Assembly: GCA_040403095.1 (NCBI GenBank)
Contig: JBBALI010000013.1
Coordinates: 17,226 to 81,225 of the forward strand
Source: JAQVCM01 sp040403095
GTDB lineage: Bacteria; Bacteroidota; Bacteroidia; Flavobacteriales_D; Crocinitomicaceae
DNA length: 64,000 nt
Direction: 5' to 3'
The notes beneath the pieces are model-generated. The model worked only from the letters and a program-made list of their open reading frames with translations, made no database searches and was not told the DNA's origin. Shown piece after piece: positions 47,101 to 57,700 of the stretch (its first letter is position 1; each line of letters begins with the position of its first letter). The position numbers and the translations under genes were made by a program.

Positions 47101-47917
47101 TAACAATTACGTTGGCACCACCTACCGTATAGGTGTAATTTGAACCACTATTGTTGTTTAGATTAATAGCATACAAATCCGCATTGCTTCCATTTGCAGC
47201 AACATTGGCTGTACCAGAAGTAAACACATAATAGGAAACGTTCGCACCAACTAGATTACCAGGAATAGAAGCTGAATAAGCAGTACCACTTCCCGTCATT
47301 TGAACTACTGTAGAAGTACTGTACGCATTATTTGTATAACGAATATAAACAGCTTGACCTGTACTTAATGCGCCACTTAATGTTGCATTTACTGTTACAG
47401 GTCCTGACACAACACTCGCTGCTACAGGAGATTGAGAAACTGAACTAACTGATTGCACAGCACCTTGCACCTCAAAAAATACAAACCCATTTCCACCAAC
47501 AGAAGTTCCTGCTGCAGAAGTTTTGAAAATGTAATTGTAAGCCGTACTTGGTACGTTGTAAACCATTGTTCCTGTGATATCACAAGCACCATTCACGGTA
47601 TAAGTTGTATTAGGCAAAACAGCGTTGGGAACTCCAGCAGCTCCAGCACCACTAACAGAATATTTAGATCCACTCCAATCAACGCCAAGTCGAAAGAAAC
47701 TATTTCCTGTTGCAGTCGCTGTTGTTGTAACTGCCCAACTAGTTCCAGTTGAAGAACTTAAATACTTGAAATTTGAATTGTCATTACAACTTCCATTATC
47801 CCACCCTGTGGAAAAACCAGTTCCAACGATTGCGTTTTGTGCAAAAGTGAAATTTCCCAACACAATTTGGAAGAAAAATAGTAGAGCAAAACTCCATTTA
47901 GTAATTTGTTTTTTCAT
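35180..47917 (-). CDS. Giant secreted beta-helix protein with T9SS sorting domain (4245 residues)
   Basis: A signal peptide (MKKQITKWSFALLFFFQIVLGNFTFAQ) starts at ATG 47917. An N-terminal beta region is followed by four right-handed parallel beta-helix blocks (many NNTI/NNNIS turns): about 280-1130, 1290-1790, 1890-2390 and 2490-3060. The last three each end in DDIDGDVRCPGGGCPG and a P-D-(M/I)-G-A-D-E-F close, typical for pectate-lyase-like helices. Around residue 1140 sits a beta-sandwich-like linker (LIAPTISYTAIPNSGCSA). After 3060 come Ig-like modules with CxxGG and GxxLNWYAT strands, a QYLITAAELNAVG module near 3550, and the shared C-terminal cassette from about 3870 (CVVKGSNWTHFYTS) to the type A sorting domain (FPNPTKGNFTVEISS...NPVRVVVN). 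It is probably a surface adhesin or glycan-binding protein exported by the type IX system. No catalytic residues are recognised. Confidence 0.88.
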   Translation of the reverse strand: MKKQITKWSFALLFFFQIVLGNFTFAQNAIVGTGFSTGWDNGSCNDNSNFKYLSSSTGTSWAVTTTATATGNSFFRLGVDWSGSKYSVSGAGAAGVPNAVLPNTTYTVNGACDITGTMVYNVPSTAYNYIFKTSAAGTSVGGNGFVFFEVQGAVQSVSSVSQSPVAASVVSGPVTVNATLSGALSTGQAVYIRYTNNAYSTSTVVQMTGSGTAYSASIPGNLVGANVSYYVFTSGTANVAANGSNADLYAINLNNNSGSNYTYTVGGANVIVTNPTNTTPNLAATYSTLNAAITALNATTAISGPVTITLGANEITPVGGYSITAAPTGASNTNRMTIQGSGATITAFTPQVSGTLTDAIFKIVGADFVTIQNFTMQENGSNATTAAGTNNMTEFGVALLYATATNGAQNNTIQNNTISLNRTYQNTFGIYSNSTHTATNATTSTTATTTAGGNSGLKIYGNTISNVNQGISITGPTAAADQNTGLDIGGTTASQGNSITNWGTTGTFSGYANVSGTLNGVLVRNCAGYNISYNTITSSAGGNTGTASQRAIYVPSYSNAPTTAIVCTINNNNISVQSGITTGTVNGIIVETTTGSATSSLTINTNNFSSMGHTVASPSGAHNYISNSMAHLNTTISNNTFTNLAPTTTGSVNFVANAISVPAANGSMNINSNSIVTAFNKTGAGGTVTFYTSNASSLTGSVINFQNNNISNITVTGATGFVGINNTDGGSPTKTITGNTFNNISGGTGAINPMFVNFMGGASSVSNNTVSNITWGAACVGITIGISSGGTTPTLNVSNNTVSNITLSAGAVTGITIGSPLTTTTLNVNGNTVSGLSSTAGVAVQGLLVTGAASPANIYNNTIFGLSGSNAGATIVGMGVSAGANQNIYANKIYDCNISGASTALPAVTGLLLSGTLGITVQAYNNLIGDLRAATANSADAIRGIAVTSTATSSNYRLYNNTIYLNASSSGATFGTTGIFHTANATTTTAALDLRNNMVFNTSTPNGTSVTTALRRSAAATLGNYSTLSNNNLYFVGTPSATRTILLDLTTPYSTMANFQTYVTSSREAASFTESTFVPASYFTSTIGSNTNYLKPLTTLVTQAESGGATIALTSPDYGGITRPASPGTFWDCGAWEFNATPLDLIAPTISYTAIPNSGCSATGATLSATISDPSGVNVTAGTKPRLYYKLSTETNGFAATNTSASNGWKYVEASNAVSPFTFAMDYSLLASAPTSGSTIQYFVAAQDNATTPNVGLNSGTFAAAPASVALTSGAFAIGGTINSFNILTSLPTTINIPADYPSITLAGGLFEAINNSSLSGNTIVNINANLTAETGLTSLNQIAYACGATYTLTIKPTGTTRTISGTCTGAALIKLNGADNVIIDGSQSFGTDRSLTITNSNTSTSATAIALISLGTGQGATNNTIKNCLISTGNTGLNNSYGIHLGGSTIPTAGADNDNITIQNNAFSVANIGIYVNGTAATSAGGVDNLLVTGNSIVVNSISLTVYGMQITNTLSSSITSNTLDIQTSGGTAPVGISLETGVSGTIVSKNNITRILATATGGYGGRGITLGTGSAASNITISNNMISGVNGSNWSNFGNSSSMGIAIGTVGNSATLSTTCGGINIYHNTIAMSGSMGAASTTAITTALYVGSGASALNVRNNIFSNTQVGTNTGQKNYAIYSVAANTAFTAIDYNDYFVSNTFNAASAVLGFLTSDRTNIAGMQAGFGGNTNSVNVAPSFTSASDLHLVIGSNPSLNNTGVTGTGIADDIDGDVRCPGGGCPGATANPDMGADEFSPPQDDAGVISFGSASFCPGTQTVQATVQNFGAATLNTFSVTWTMNGVSQGTVNFTAQNIASSATAVVTLGTFNFVGATNYVLVASTSLPNGNTDANAANDQFTSPTFQTGLSGTYTVGASGNYPTLTAAVAAANTNGLCGPTVFSLTDATYSGSETFPITVNQLQGSSSTNTLTIQPATGVNAIITGSNASAIVKLNGADFVTIDGSNSGGTTRNLSVINTNTGTASIFWLASTSVTDGTLNVTIKNCIITGNSSTTTGYGIISGGATIGSDAQSSGTNLTIVNNLITKLQIGIYARGTATMDGGLLINGNTLGSTSVVADKLGLRGIAFFNQNGAVISNNIINGVVTSTTGTASGIACGLAQSNSIIKNNRISDIKNTNTTGYGSNGIWLNSSSATSGLTVSNNFIYDIASYGYVTSAGTADNGYGMVADLGGGYKIYHNTVSLATNQTVSGNPAALNIVSTITGTLDIRNNIFSNTQTLGTNRFAIYSTAPNTSFTNINNNDYWVGTAPNLGFIGSNRAALTDIQTGFGGNANSVSSAPNFISASDLHLVAGTNPSLNNTGATGTGITDDIDGDVRCPGGGCPGATANPDMGADEFNPPQDDAGVISFGSASFCPGTQTVQATVQNFGAATLNTFSVTWSVNGASQGTVNFTAQNIASGATGIVTLGTFPFVGATNYVLVASTSLPNGNTDANAANDQFTTPTFQTGLSGTYTVGVSGNFATLTAAVASANTNGLCGPTVFSLTDATYSGSETFPIAINQLVGSSSTNTLTIRPATGVTAAISGSNAATLIRLNGADNIIIDGSNSGGTTRNLTITNTNTGTSSAVVWITSVASPADGATNNVVKNTIVNGNAPLTTFGGIISSGPTVGTAGATPNTNLTIQNNVLSSAQYGIAVVGATGGQNNTTITQNVIGNATDATTIGFVGLFGSNLNSSSITSNTISNIKGATSATGINLSTNVTNTTISSNTINGISATSSFAYGLNVGTGSNNLIIRNNTITNSTSTGVNAWGIRVGDVGTAVTVSALTIDKNIITNVVGATTGGYGGKGIDINVVSATSNISITNNMIAGMRGSGWNGATSSDLIVGIRLSGTTGGVNIYHNSVALNSGTFAGSASGTLSAALFLSTTTITGINLQNNILFTNLQNSGAAAAKTYSIYSASANTAFTSIDNNDYFIGGTQGVLGFISSDRVALSDIVTGFGSNANSLSVIPNFISATDLHLVTGTNLTLDNAGSLGTGISDDIDGDVRCPGGGCPGATTKPDIGADEFFVPPLDMAVTALVSPAASTQCFSNAETVTVTIQNLSGNTIDFSVDNVTVNVNVTGAVTQTLSVTLTSGTLAAGATQNVNMSTTLNMNTLGVYTFNAVTVLTGDGVPANNALSPAVTRTVAAPVAGTIASSTVSYCVTGGAPTLTLAGSSGGAIQWQESTTSNSGPWTNVGSGATTYTPGAAITATTFYQALVSCNSSSATATVVTVALNNPTVTSTTPDTVCVSGPVTLGAVGSAGTTLNWYATASSTTVLGTGTSFTTPSLTATSTYYVNASIAGAGTETFGRLTPADATGFATTNWGVLFNTSISTTLLSTTIYPDANGTVTISVQNSSGTEIAVTSPIAVTGNAGMTIPNVVSLNLAVPAGTGYRLIMKAYTGAANFRRDITGGSFPFSSSNFSVTNGWSGSSSGAYYWFYSIVAVSSCNSPRIPVIATVNPNPNAFTITPTAATTCENSVNTLTASTVANPAYVLGTATASSVAANTPFRQAVNAPNQSRVQYLITAAELNAVGISGAVNLNSLGFNVTTAGAGTMANYTISMANTALTALTSTYQTPTFTTVYSGTNILPVLGVNSFTFSTPFAWDGTSNILVNICHQGAGGTATTVDVYTPSVNMTTSGGGNNQCNLTTGGAVSANKPVMYITTAVSAAITWTTNVTGLFTNAGATTPYVNTNLGTVYSKPSTPGSYTYTATADYFGCTTTSTPITVVVNPKPTATITSSSANLCIGNNFPLTGNITASGAWTMTLSPSGTVTGTGSGPWSSTVVPTATTTYSVTNIVDALACPVGTLTGNTVLTLPVPTAALSPTDNATCVVKGSNWTHFYTSAGKLVVSIKGTSPTADFGSVTANSFVNADAQVTTACADPAATTFQTAVLGRSWYINPTNNLPATIRLPITNAEVTALIAKSATTAVNPNDDVFSIADINLSKYNGLNENGSWQDNCNPADSTSYATSNLYIPQLANGTISIANGFIETIAGSSFLEFSIPGFSEFWLMNSENATPLPVQLTSFTANCDKEEIVVKWSTATEQNSQSFIVERSRDLAIWEIVAEVDAAGNSSSELNYLVNDFDPISGISYYRMKQVDLDGIVKIYGPTSVSCAENENSMIVFPNPTKGNFTVEISSAENISDAQIQITDLTGKLINERSTNILEGKNQFTFEGLDLQLGTYIIHLKTVNGKINPVRVVVN
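40230..40830 (-). repeat. Internal DNA repeat of giant gene 1, unit 2
   Basis: This segment is close to identical with 42030-42630 (my estimate by eye is around 90 percent). It encodes the end of one beta-helix (DDIDGDVRCPGGGCPG), the PPQDDAGVISFGSASFCPG strand, and the start of the next helix (TYTVGASGNYPTL). The offset between copies is about 1800 bases. Confidence 0.8.
42030..42640 (-). repeat. Internal DNA repeat of giant gene 1, unit 1
   Basis: Partner of 40230-40830. The match covers the close of a beta-helix and the spacer to the next. A more diverged third copy of the closing motif is at 38720-38830. Confidence 0.8.
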
Positions 47918-48720
47918 TTTTATTTTTTTTATTGCCGCTAAGCTTAAAAAGTATTCTCGTATTTATTTCGTTTTAAGTTTTTAAACTCTTAAAACCTTGT
48001 TTTTTTCCTTTTCATTTCAATGGTTTTTAGCCCAAAATGAAGTTTGAAAGTTGTTGTATTTGTTGTAAAATCTAAATCTTCACAATTCAACTTCAATAAT
48101 GAACGACTAATAACATCAATTGGTTTAATTTTGTTCAATATATTTCATTTTCCTTGTAAAACAGGCTTACAAAACTAGTTCAAAGCAAATTCGCTATGTA
48201 AATCAACGAACAAATATATGCTTTTATCGACTAAATTGCACTTTTTAGTGAATATTTTAAAAAAATGGGTGATTTTTGTCATTAAATTTTTAACAATAAT
48301 TTTAAAAATAAAATTAAGGTTGTTAAATTAATAAAAAGAGAAGTTTTCCACAGATTGTTATCGTGGACGTTCTGTTGGAAATGGAAATTGATTTGATAGG
48401 TGAATTAAATACAACTCAATTATTGATAATTCAGGTTTCAAAGTAATTGCGTGTTGGAAAAATGAACTATAAAAGGGAATGGCTATTTCCTGATTGCTAG
48501 CTTTTTGATGACAAGAACGTAAATTCAAAGTAGTATCCAAAAATATAGTTCTTATCTTTTGGTTTACACTAGAATTTATGATCTAAGGAAATTCAGAATT
48601 GTTGTTGGGTCACTTTAAAAAAGGCAATTTCTGGTTGTGAGGCAAAAACAAATCCATTGAAAATATTACGAAAATTTCAATGTTAAATTTTCAACAAATT
48701 GGTAACCCAAAATACTAGGC
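47918..48720. other. Non-coding region upstream of giant gene 1
   Basis: About 800 bases without a supported gene. It holds the 5' leader of giant gene 1 with the 17-base element at 47934-47950. A TAGTTTTG word on the minus strand (48170-48177) is a weak -7 candidate that would give a leader of about 250 bases. Otherwise I see AT-rich sequence with no repeats. A 60-codon open frame at 48358-48540 starts with TTG and has no support. Confidence 0.5.
47934..47950 (-). promoter_or_regulatory. Conserved leader element of giant gene 1
   Basis: On the minus strand TTTTTAAGCTTAGCGGC, 16 bases before the ATG. The same word with one change (TTTTTAAGCTTAGCAGC) lies exactly 16 bases before the ATG chosen for giant gene 2. 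The sequence around both ATGs (ATGAAAA.ACAAATTAC) is also shared. Confidence 0.7.
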
Positions 48721-48755
48721 AAAAAAAATCCCATTCAAAATTGAATGGGATTTTT
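48721..48755 (-). terminator. Intrinsic terminator of the second giant gene
   Basis: A perfect 12-bp stem (AAAATCCCATTC with GAATGGGATTTT), a 6-base loop, and a run of eight T on the minus strand, about 23 bases after the stop at 48778. It matches the terminator of giant gene 1. Confidence 0.88.
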
Positions 48756-48777
48756 CATTTGATAAACTATACTTCTA

Positions 48778-51700
48778 TTAATTTACAACAACTCTCACAG
48801 GATTAATCTTACCATTACCTGCTTGTAGATTGATGATGTAAGTTCCTAGTTGAAGATCTAGACCTTCGAAAGTGAATTGAGATTTACCTTCCAAGATATT
48901 TGCTGCCCTTTCATTAATCACTTTTCCAGTTAGATCTGTAATTTGAATTTGAGCATCAGTGATATTTTCGGCACTTGAAATCTCTACCGTGAAGTTTCCT
49001 TTGGTTGGATTCGGGAATACAACCATGCTGTTTTCAATTTCAGAACAAGAAACACTGATTGGCCCATATATTCTTTCAACACCATTGAAGTCAACTTGTT
49101 TCAATCTGTAATAAGAAACACCCGAAATTGGATCAAAATCATTTACAGAATAATCTATACTGCTAGTTGAATTTCCTGCAGCATCAATTTCAGTAACGAA
49201 TTCCCAAATAGCCAAATCTCTGCTTCTTTCAACTTTGAAACTTTGAGAATTTTGCTCAGTTGCAGTAGACCATTTAACAACTACTTCTTCCTCGTTGCAA
49301 CTTGCAGTTAAGCTTTTAAGCTGCACAGGAAGTGGAGTTGCATTTCCAGAGTTCATTAACCAAAATTCAGAGAAACCAGGAATATTGAACTCAAGGAATG
49401 AAGAACCTGCGATTGTTTCGATAAATCCATTGGCAACTGAAATTGTTCCATTACTTGCTTGCGGAATGTAAAGATTACTTGTCGCATTACTTGTATTTGT
49501 TGCAGTGTTACAGTTGTCTTGCCAGCTACCATTTTCATTTAAACCATTGTATTTACTCAAATTGATATTTGCAATTGAGAATACATTGTCATTTGGATTT
49601 GCTGACGTGGTTGCAGATTTAGCAATCAACGCTGTAACTTCCGCATTCGTAATTGGAAGGCGAATTGTTGCCGGAAGATTGTTGGTAGGATTGATGTACC
49701 AATTTCTACCCAATACTGCTGTATGGAAAGACGTTGCAGCTGGATCCGCGCATGCAGTTGTAATTTGTGCGTCTGCATTTACATACGATGTTGCGGTTAC
49801 AGCACCTAAATCTGAATTTGCAGCAGTTTTAATTGACACTAATAATTTACCATCACTTGTGTAAAAGTGAATCCAATCAGAACCTTTCACCACACAAGTT
49901 GCAGATTGAGAACCAGAAACCGCATTGGTAGAAGATTGAATATTCAATGAAACTGTAGTTGAATTAATCGTTCCTGAACTACATGTTCCGCCAGTCACGA
50001 CAACACTATAAGTTCCAGCATTTGCTGTATTTATAATGTTATTTACAAGCAAAGTATCATTTGTTGCACCAGGAATATTAGTTCCGTTATATCTCCACTG
50101 ATAGTTAATAGTACCAATACCAGCAGTTACTACATTAAACAATGCATCAGAACCGTTACACAAAGTTACATCAATAGGCTGGGTGCTAATTGTGGTTACT
50201 GGATTTACTGTCAAAGTACTAACCGTAGAAGTATCCGCTCCACAAAGACTTGACGTTGCAATCAATGTATATACTCCACCATTGATGGCTTGCGTATTGG
50301 AAATAGAAAGTGAAGCACCTGTTGCAGAAGGGACATTCACGCCACTCAATTGCCACTGGTATGACAAGGTACCTGCCCCAGTAACAGAAGCAGAAAGATT
50401 TGTAGTAGAACCTGCACAAACTGTCGGTGTTGCAGCTGGTTGTGTTACAAAATTTACCAATTGGTTAACCGTTAAAGCAACGCTGCTCGATGCTAAGCTG
50501 TTACAACCTCCTGTTACCAAAACTGAATAAGTAGCCGCATCCGTTGATTGAATATTTGATAAAATCAAAGTATCATTTGTAGCACCAATGATTGCACTAC
50601 CATTCTTTCTCCATTGAAAAGTTAATGTTCCAAAACCTGTAGCCGCTGTACTAAATAAAGCATTAGTTCCTACACATTGACTTAGCGCGATTGGTTGTGT
50701 TGTAATCGCAGTATTTGGATTTAAAGTCAAGGTAATTGTATCTGAATTTGCAGAACCACAAGTACCAGTTGCTCTTAAGTAATAATCTGCAGCACTTCCA
50801 GCCACTAAACCTGACAAGGTCAATGAATTGGTAATTGCTGTTGGATTACCTGTAATTAGTGTATTTGATTTATACCACTGATAAGAAATTGTCCCCGTTC
50901 CAGTTGCAGCTGCAGAGAAAATCTGAGTTGCTCCTAAACAAGCAGCTGCGTCAGTTGGTTGCGTACTGATTGCTGTTGGCGATTGCACTGTTACAGAAAT
51001 ATTATTACTTGAAGCCGTAGTTGAAGTCAAACAACCTCCACTTATACTAGAAGTAACAATCAATGAGACAACATTGCCATTTGCCAAAGTTGTAGAACTG
51101 AATGTTGAATTTGTTGCACCAGACACATCAACTCCATTCACTTGCCATTGATAAGTAGGTGTCGCACCTAAGTTGGCAGAAGATGAAACACTGAAAGATA
51201 AAGAAGTTCCAGGGCAAATTGTTGTTGTACTTCCTGCAACTATAGCAACAGTAGGTGTTGAAGGCGAATAACCTAAAACAATTGTATTACTTGGTGTTAC
51301 GGATGAACTAGTCAAACAAGTTTGAGCCGATGGAGTCATGTTCACTACAACTTCATAATACTTCTTCATTATTAAATTGTTGACATACATATTTCTATTT
51401 CCAGAACCATCATTTTGGTTTCCAATGTAGAAATTAATACCATCAATACTCGTTGAATTGGTGATTGTATTGGTATACGTTCCGCCACTACTTCTTGACG
51501 TCATGCTGAAAGCATATTGAGAGGCAGAAATTCTAACCAATTTTACGAGCATCGGTGTTGTGCCATAAGTTGTGTTGACAGTTCCTGCTGTAGAGGTAAT
51601 CGTAGCAGACCCACCATTATTAATATTGAAAACAGTTGTTCCACCATTTTTGAAATCGAACCCTTTGTTTCCTCCATTTGCATCCCAATTGAAAATCCAA

Positions 51701-54700
51701 TAGAAGCTCAAAGTATCACCAACTTGCATACCACCGTTGATTGGTCTCAAGGCATTTAAGTATGCAGAACCTGTCGCATACATACCAAAAGCATCTGTTC
51801 CAATACCAGCAGTTCCATTTCCATCATTTAAAGGGTTACCAATGAAAGTACCTGTGTTTGCACCAATAGTCATATTCCAAGCACCAAAACCAGAACCACC
51901 ATTAGAAGAATTTGACCAACCGCTTGAATATGCTGCATTTCCAGCATTGTCACTAAATAAACTTGGTGTCAATGTATAAGTTGGAGAATTTGTACCAACG
52001 TTTACACCATTCACTTGCCATTGGTAACTTGGAGTTGCACCTCCATTGGTTGGAGTTGCCGTGAAATCAATATTACCTCCAGTACACAATGAAGTAGTTG
52101 TAGCTGAGTTATCAACAGAAGCTGTAATATTTGGATTCACCAATACAGAAATGGACGCTCTAGTACTTTCACATGTAATTGTTGGAAGCGTATAGGCAGC
52201 CGTTTGACTCACATAATATAAAGTTGTTGCTGCTGGAGTTGTTGCTGGCGTAATTGCTGTACCAGAACCTGTACCTCCTGTAGCTACTGTGTACCAATTT
52301 AAAGTGTTGGCTCCTGTTGCTGTTGCACTCAAAGGAGTTGCGACTGCATTTTCACAATACGGCCCAGCAGCACTTGTTGTTGGTGCCAGAGGAGTTGCAT
52401 TTATATTAACTGCAATTAAAGCTCTATCAGACTCACAACTATTGACTGCATCTACTTGCGTTACATAATAATTCAATGTAGTAGCAGTCGTTGTTAGAGG
52501 TGTTGGCGCTGTTGAACTTGGTGTACCTCCTGTTGGAACTGTATACCAGTTTAAAGTATTTGTACCTGCAGCTGTCGCACTTAAAGCAGTTGCGATTGCA
52601 TTTTCACAGAAAGCAATTGGCGTTGTAACAGTCGGCGCAGCAGGTGCTACAGTTTGCGTGTAAACAACAGCTGTTCTAGTTGGACTTGTGCAACCTGTAG
52701 TTGTATTTCTTGCCTCAGCATAGTATGTTCCAGCAGTTGTAACACTAAATGTTGCTGTACCTGTGCCGCTTGCCAAAACTGTACCTCCTGTTGAACCAGC
52801 GTACCAATCAATGGTGCAACCAACAGGAGCTGTAACGCTCAAAGTTTGAGGAGTAATGTTTGAGCAAGCAGTTACGTTACCACCAGAAATTGGCGCAGTT
52901 GGTTTTGGATTAACCGTGATCGTTACTGGCTGTATACTCGCGCACTGAGTCAAAGGATTGGTTGCTGCTACTGAATAAACAATTGAGCCAGGTGAATTTA
53001 ACTGTGGTGTTGTATATGATGTTGAAGTAGATGCACCGGAAGCATTTGAACCACCCACACTCCATTGGAATGTATATGCGGCACCTGGAACGAATCTGTA
53101 GGCTGTATTAGTCAAATTCGCTATATTGTTATAAGCAGTATTTCCAATAGTACCATCAAAATTATTTACACCAATTGCTTTATTAGAAGCAGTTTGGGCA
53201 GTATTAGAAGTTACATGCACTTCAACAATACCCGTAGTCTCAAACAATTTGATTTGGAAAGTATTATTTCCAGAACCTAGTCCATTTACATTGTAACTAA
53301 TTACAAATGCACGTGTTGGAGCTAAACCCTCTGTCCAATAACGGACTGTTCCATTGGTAATTGTTAAATCACACGCACCACCTGCGACGATGTTCATTGG
53401 TTCCAACGTAGTAGGAAAAGCATTCGCATATGTAAAATCTGCTAAACCATAAGGTGCAACAGCACCACCATTTGCATTATATGCTCCAAACTGAATTAAA
53501 CCATTTGTACTTGCATTTACAGAGGTGTAATTAGCACCGAAAAAATTGTATGTAAACCCTAGTGGTATAGCTCCCCAACCACCGTCATCGTTACTTCCAG
53601 AAGTTAAAGCTACCACTGGAGTAGCAGTTCCATTTGCCAAAGTTACTGCTGTCCCTGGTGCTGTACTTGGTGCATTTGTAATTGTTGAAACAGTAAAACC
53701 GGCTGAAGCTAAATTAGAAGCCAAAACAGAAGTTCCACCTTCACACAAAGAGGCTGGTGTTGCAGTTGGCGTAAAAGCAGCACCTGCAATAACACCTACG
53801 TTCACCGTTCCAGATTGCGTTGAACAACCAGCAACATTCGCATTGAATGTATATTGTGTTGTGGTTGTCGGAGATGCTGTTGTTACCAATGCAGTTGTAG
53901 AAGTCAAATTCGTACCAGGAGACCAAGCAATTGATGACCCTCCTGTTACATTAGCGCTTAGTACTACATTTCCACCAGTTGTACAGATTAAAGCATTTGT
54001 TGGATCTGTTGTGATTAATGGTCTTACTGCTGTAATTGAAGATCCTCTAGTTGAGCTCACGCAAGTTCCATCATCATCTGATGCAAAATAAGTAATGTTT
54101 GTATTTGGAGTACATTGCGTTGGCGAAGTAAATGTTGTACCTGTACCCAATACTGCCCCACCTAAGGCAGAACTGTACCAAGAAATTGTACCCCCTACAA
54201 CGCCTGTAGCTGTATAACTTGAAGTACCACCCACATTGATTGTTGGAGTAGAAGTTACAGTTGGCGCAGCTGGAGGAGTATTAGATAATACATTAACTGT
54301 TATTGGAGTTCTTGGACTTTCGCATGTACCAACTGATTCAGAAACATAAAAAGTAGTTGTTGATGAAACTGAATTTGGGTAAGTACTGTTTGGAGTTGGT
54401 AAATATTTTATTAAGACATTATCGATTCTATGAACACCAAATACACCGCCTGTTCTTGCTTTGTAAGCAAAAGCCCAACTTGATTTATTTGCAGCTAAAA
54501 AACCAGCAGGTAATTGCAGATTTGAGATTACTAATACTCCACCTGCAGTTACTGATATTTGACCAGCAGAATTGATGTCAATCAAGATCGGTGCAAAGGC
54601 AGTACCAATCCAAGCTAGATTTGTTGAATTGTAGGCCAATTCAACACCAGCGTATTTTACTCTAATTCCCTGACCAGTAGCTGGTGTGCCTGCTGCATCA

Positions 54701-57700
54701 TAAATATCAAAAGTAACAGATAATTTTGTACCAGAACCAACTTCAGCAGTTGGGGTTACAGATACTGGATCTACATCGTCACCAAAATTAAAGCTCATAC
54801 CATCTGCACCTCCAGTAGGTGTTGTCAAATCAAAACCAAATTGGTAAGCATTAGCATTTATACCAATCGCTGGGATGGATAATGCACCATTCATACTGGC
54901 AGTATTTGAAGTTAAACGCACGAATCCTGTAGTTGTGTTAAGATTGGCATCTGCGTAAATAATTCCAGTTACACCATTTGCTGTTAAACTTGTTGAAAAG
55001 TCATTATTATAATAGGTGGTCATTGTATTTAATGCAGTACCTCCTGTAGAAGCGCTATACCAATTATATACTGGTGAACTTTGTGCATTACCAGTTGACA
55101 TATAAGCAGTTGGAATAGCTGGACCACATTGAGTGCTATTTGAAGCAATTGGCACTGAAAGCGGTGGTGTAACAGTTACTGTTACTGCATTAGAAATCAA
55201 AGGACAACCTGCAACAGTTGGTGTACAAGTATAGTTTGTGGTGGAAGTCGGTGAAACAGATAAAGGATTTGTTGTACCAACTACTGATGCACCGTTTGAC
55301 CAAGAATAAGTAAATGGTGCTTGGGCCGTATTTACAGTAAAAATAAATTTAGGCCTAGATGTACCTACCCCGTCACCAACGGCCATAGCCAATTGAGCAG
55401 CTGGAGTAATGACATCGGATTGTTCGTAAGCAGAGCAAGTAAATCCTGGTGCATCTACTTTCATTGTTGTACCAGTTGATGTAGATGCTGTAGGAACACT
55501 ACTCCAAGAAAAAGTCAAAACTAAATTTGATGTACCATCCCAATTGAAACTACTAGAAGACCCTGCACCTGTACCAAATGCTAAGGTATTAACTGTATTT
55601 GCAACCGGCAAGTAACCGTTGTTTGTTCCTGTTGCCAAGTATACCTGCGTACCATTAGGTAAGAAAGTTGTTGTCATTGAAGCATTTGCAGTTGTATTCA
55701 CCCACAATTGGAATCCAGTATAAGTTTGTCCTGAAGTAGTTGGTTCAAATGCCACGCCGGAAATATTTCCTGCCGTCATTCCCAATGCTGTAAGTTCTGA
55801 GGCACGAATAATGTACTGTGTTTTAGCACCACCCCACGCTCCTGGGAAAAAAGACTGTGCAACAGTAACGCTAGTTGTAGCTCCAGCTCCTAAAGTTTTT
55901 ACTGCATCAGGGATTGTAACGCTCAAACTTGTTGAATTGCCAGAACAAATAGTGGAATTTGAAGCAACAGCTACGGCAGTTAAACCAGTCAAAGGATTGC
56001 TAACTATTACACTGATATTAGAAGTGGCAGTACACGCACCATCAATTCCTGTAATCAAGAAATTATATGTTCCAGCTGCAGTTGGAGTGATAATTAATGG
56101 TGTACTTAAAGAAGTTGTAGTTGCACCACTTAAACCACTTCCTGTGTAGGATGTTAATGACCAAGTTAAAGGACTATAAGTATTTGAAGTTCCCGTTTTG
56201 GTTACTGAAAGTGCAGTTGAACTTCCTAAACAAGCAATATTTGTTACGGTAGCTGCCGCAGTCAAAGGATCAGGCGTATTTACAGTTACTGTAACTGGCG
56301 TTCTTGGACTTTCGCAAGCACCAACATTTTCAGAAACATACCAAGTAGTCGTTGCAGAAATTGCTGTTGGGAAAGTAGTTGCAGGAACAAATGCTGCATA
56401 TTTTATAATTACATCATCAATGGTATGGAAGCTAGTGACTGCACCAGTTCTTGCCAAATAATTAAATGTCCAAGCAGATTTATTTGCACTTAAATAAGCT
56501 GCAGGTAATTGAATGTTAGATAGAACCGGAGTGCCATTCACTGAAACAGTGATTTGACCTGCATTGTTGATACTGATTAACATTTGGGCATTGGTTCCTC
56601 TCCAAGTCAAGTCTGTGTTAAAGAAACCAAGTGAAGCACCATTGTATTTAACAGTAATTCCAGGGGTACCATAAGTATTGAAGGTTACAGATAATTTTGT
56701 ACCTGCACCCGCTTCAGCGGTTCCAGATGTTGCAGGAACGTCGTCTCCAAAATTGAAACTCATACCATCGGCACCTCCGGTAGTAGTTAATAATTTAAAA
56801 CTAAACTCATGCGCATCAACGTCAATTCCAGTGCCTGGGATAGTAAAACCTCCCACTTGGCTAGCTGCATTTGGCGTTATTTGTACAGTGGTTCCTGTAT
56901 AAGAAGCATTTCCATTAACTAAACCAGTTACACCGTTGGCAGTTAAACCAGTAGCAAAACTATTATTGTAATATGTAGTTGTAACCGCTCCTGAGTATGC
57001 TGATGGATTTGCATTTGTACCACCAGAGGAAGCTGTATACCAATTTAAATTTGGAGAAGGCTGACTATTTGCTCCAGCAAAAGTTACGGAAGGGATTCCA
57101 CTTCCGCATTGTGCATTGTTATTGGTGAAGGTAGGAGCATTTAAAGGTGGAGTTACTGTGAGCACGATTAGACTTGCAGCAACAGGACACCCAGCCACAA
57201 GGGCTGAACCAGTATATGATGTAGTAGAAGAAGGCAATACAGACAATGGATTCGATGTACCAACTGTCGATGAACCGTCTGACCACGAAAAACTTGTTGC
57301 TGCTGGTGCATTATTACCAGTAAAAATGAATCTTGGTCTAGTTGAACCAGGAGTTGAGGCACTGCCACCAGTTGGAGTACCTACTGTTCCACAAACAGTG
57401 CCTGAAGTTTGACTATCAACTTGCCAACCATAGCTACTTACAAATGATACAACATCTGTTTTAACTGTGCTTCCTGTAGAAGTGGTTAAACCTGTACTCC
57501 AACAAAATGAAACTACTATATTAGAAACACCATCCCAGTTAAAGCCTGACGAAAATGTAAGTGTATTAACCCCAATCGTCGGAGTATAACTCGCAGATGA
57601 GAATACTTGAGTTAAACCTGTAGAAATAAAACTATTTGTCATTACTGTATTGCTCGTAGCTCCAATACTCAAAGCGAATCCTGGATAAGCTTGACCTGAT

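Noticed and set aside
48358..48540. 60-codon minus-strand frame in the gap between giant genes 1 and 2
   Set aside because: Starts with TTG, no ribosome or promoter signal, no recognisable protein features.
53546..54091. Plus-strand frame of 181 codons inside giant gene 2
   Set aside because: Antisense to repetitive Thr/Val/Gly codons that rarely give stops on the other strand; many similar frames occur along both giant genes.
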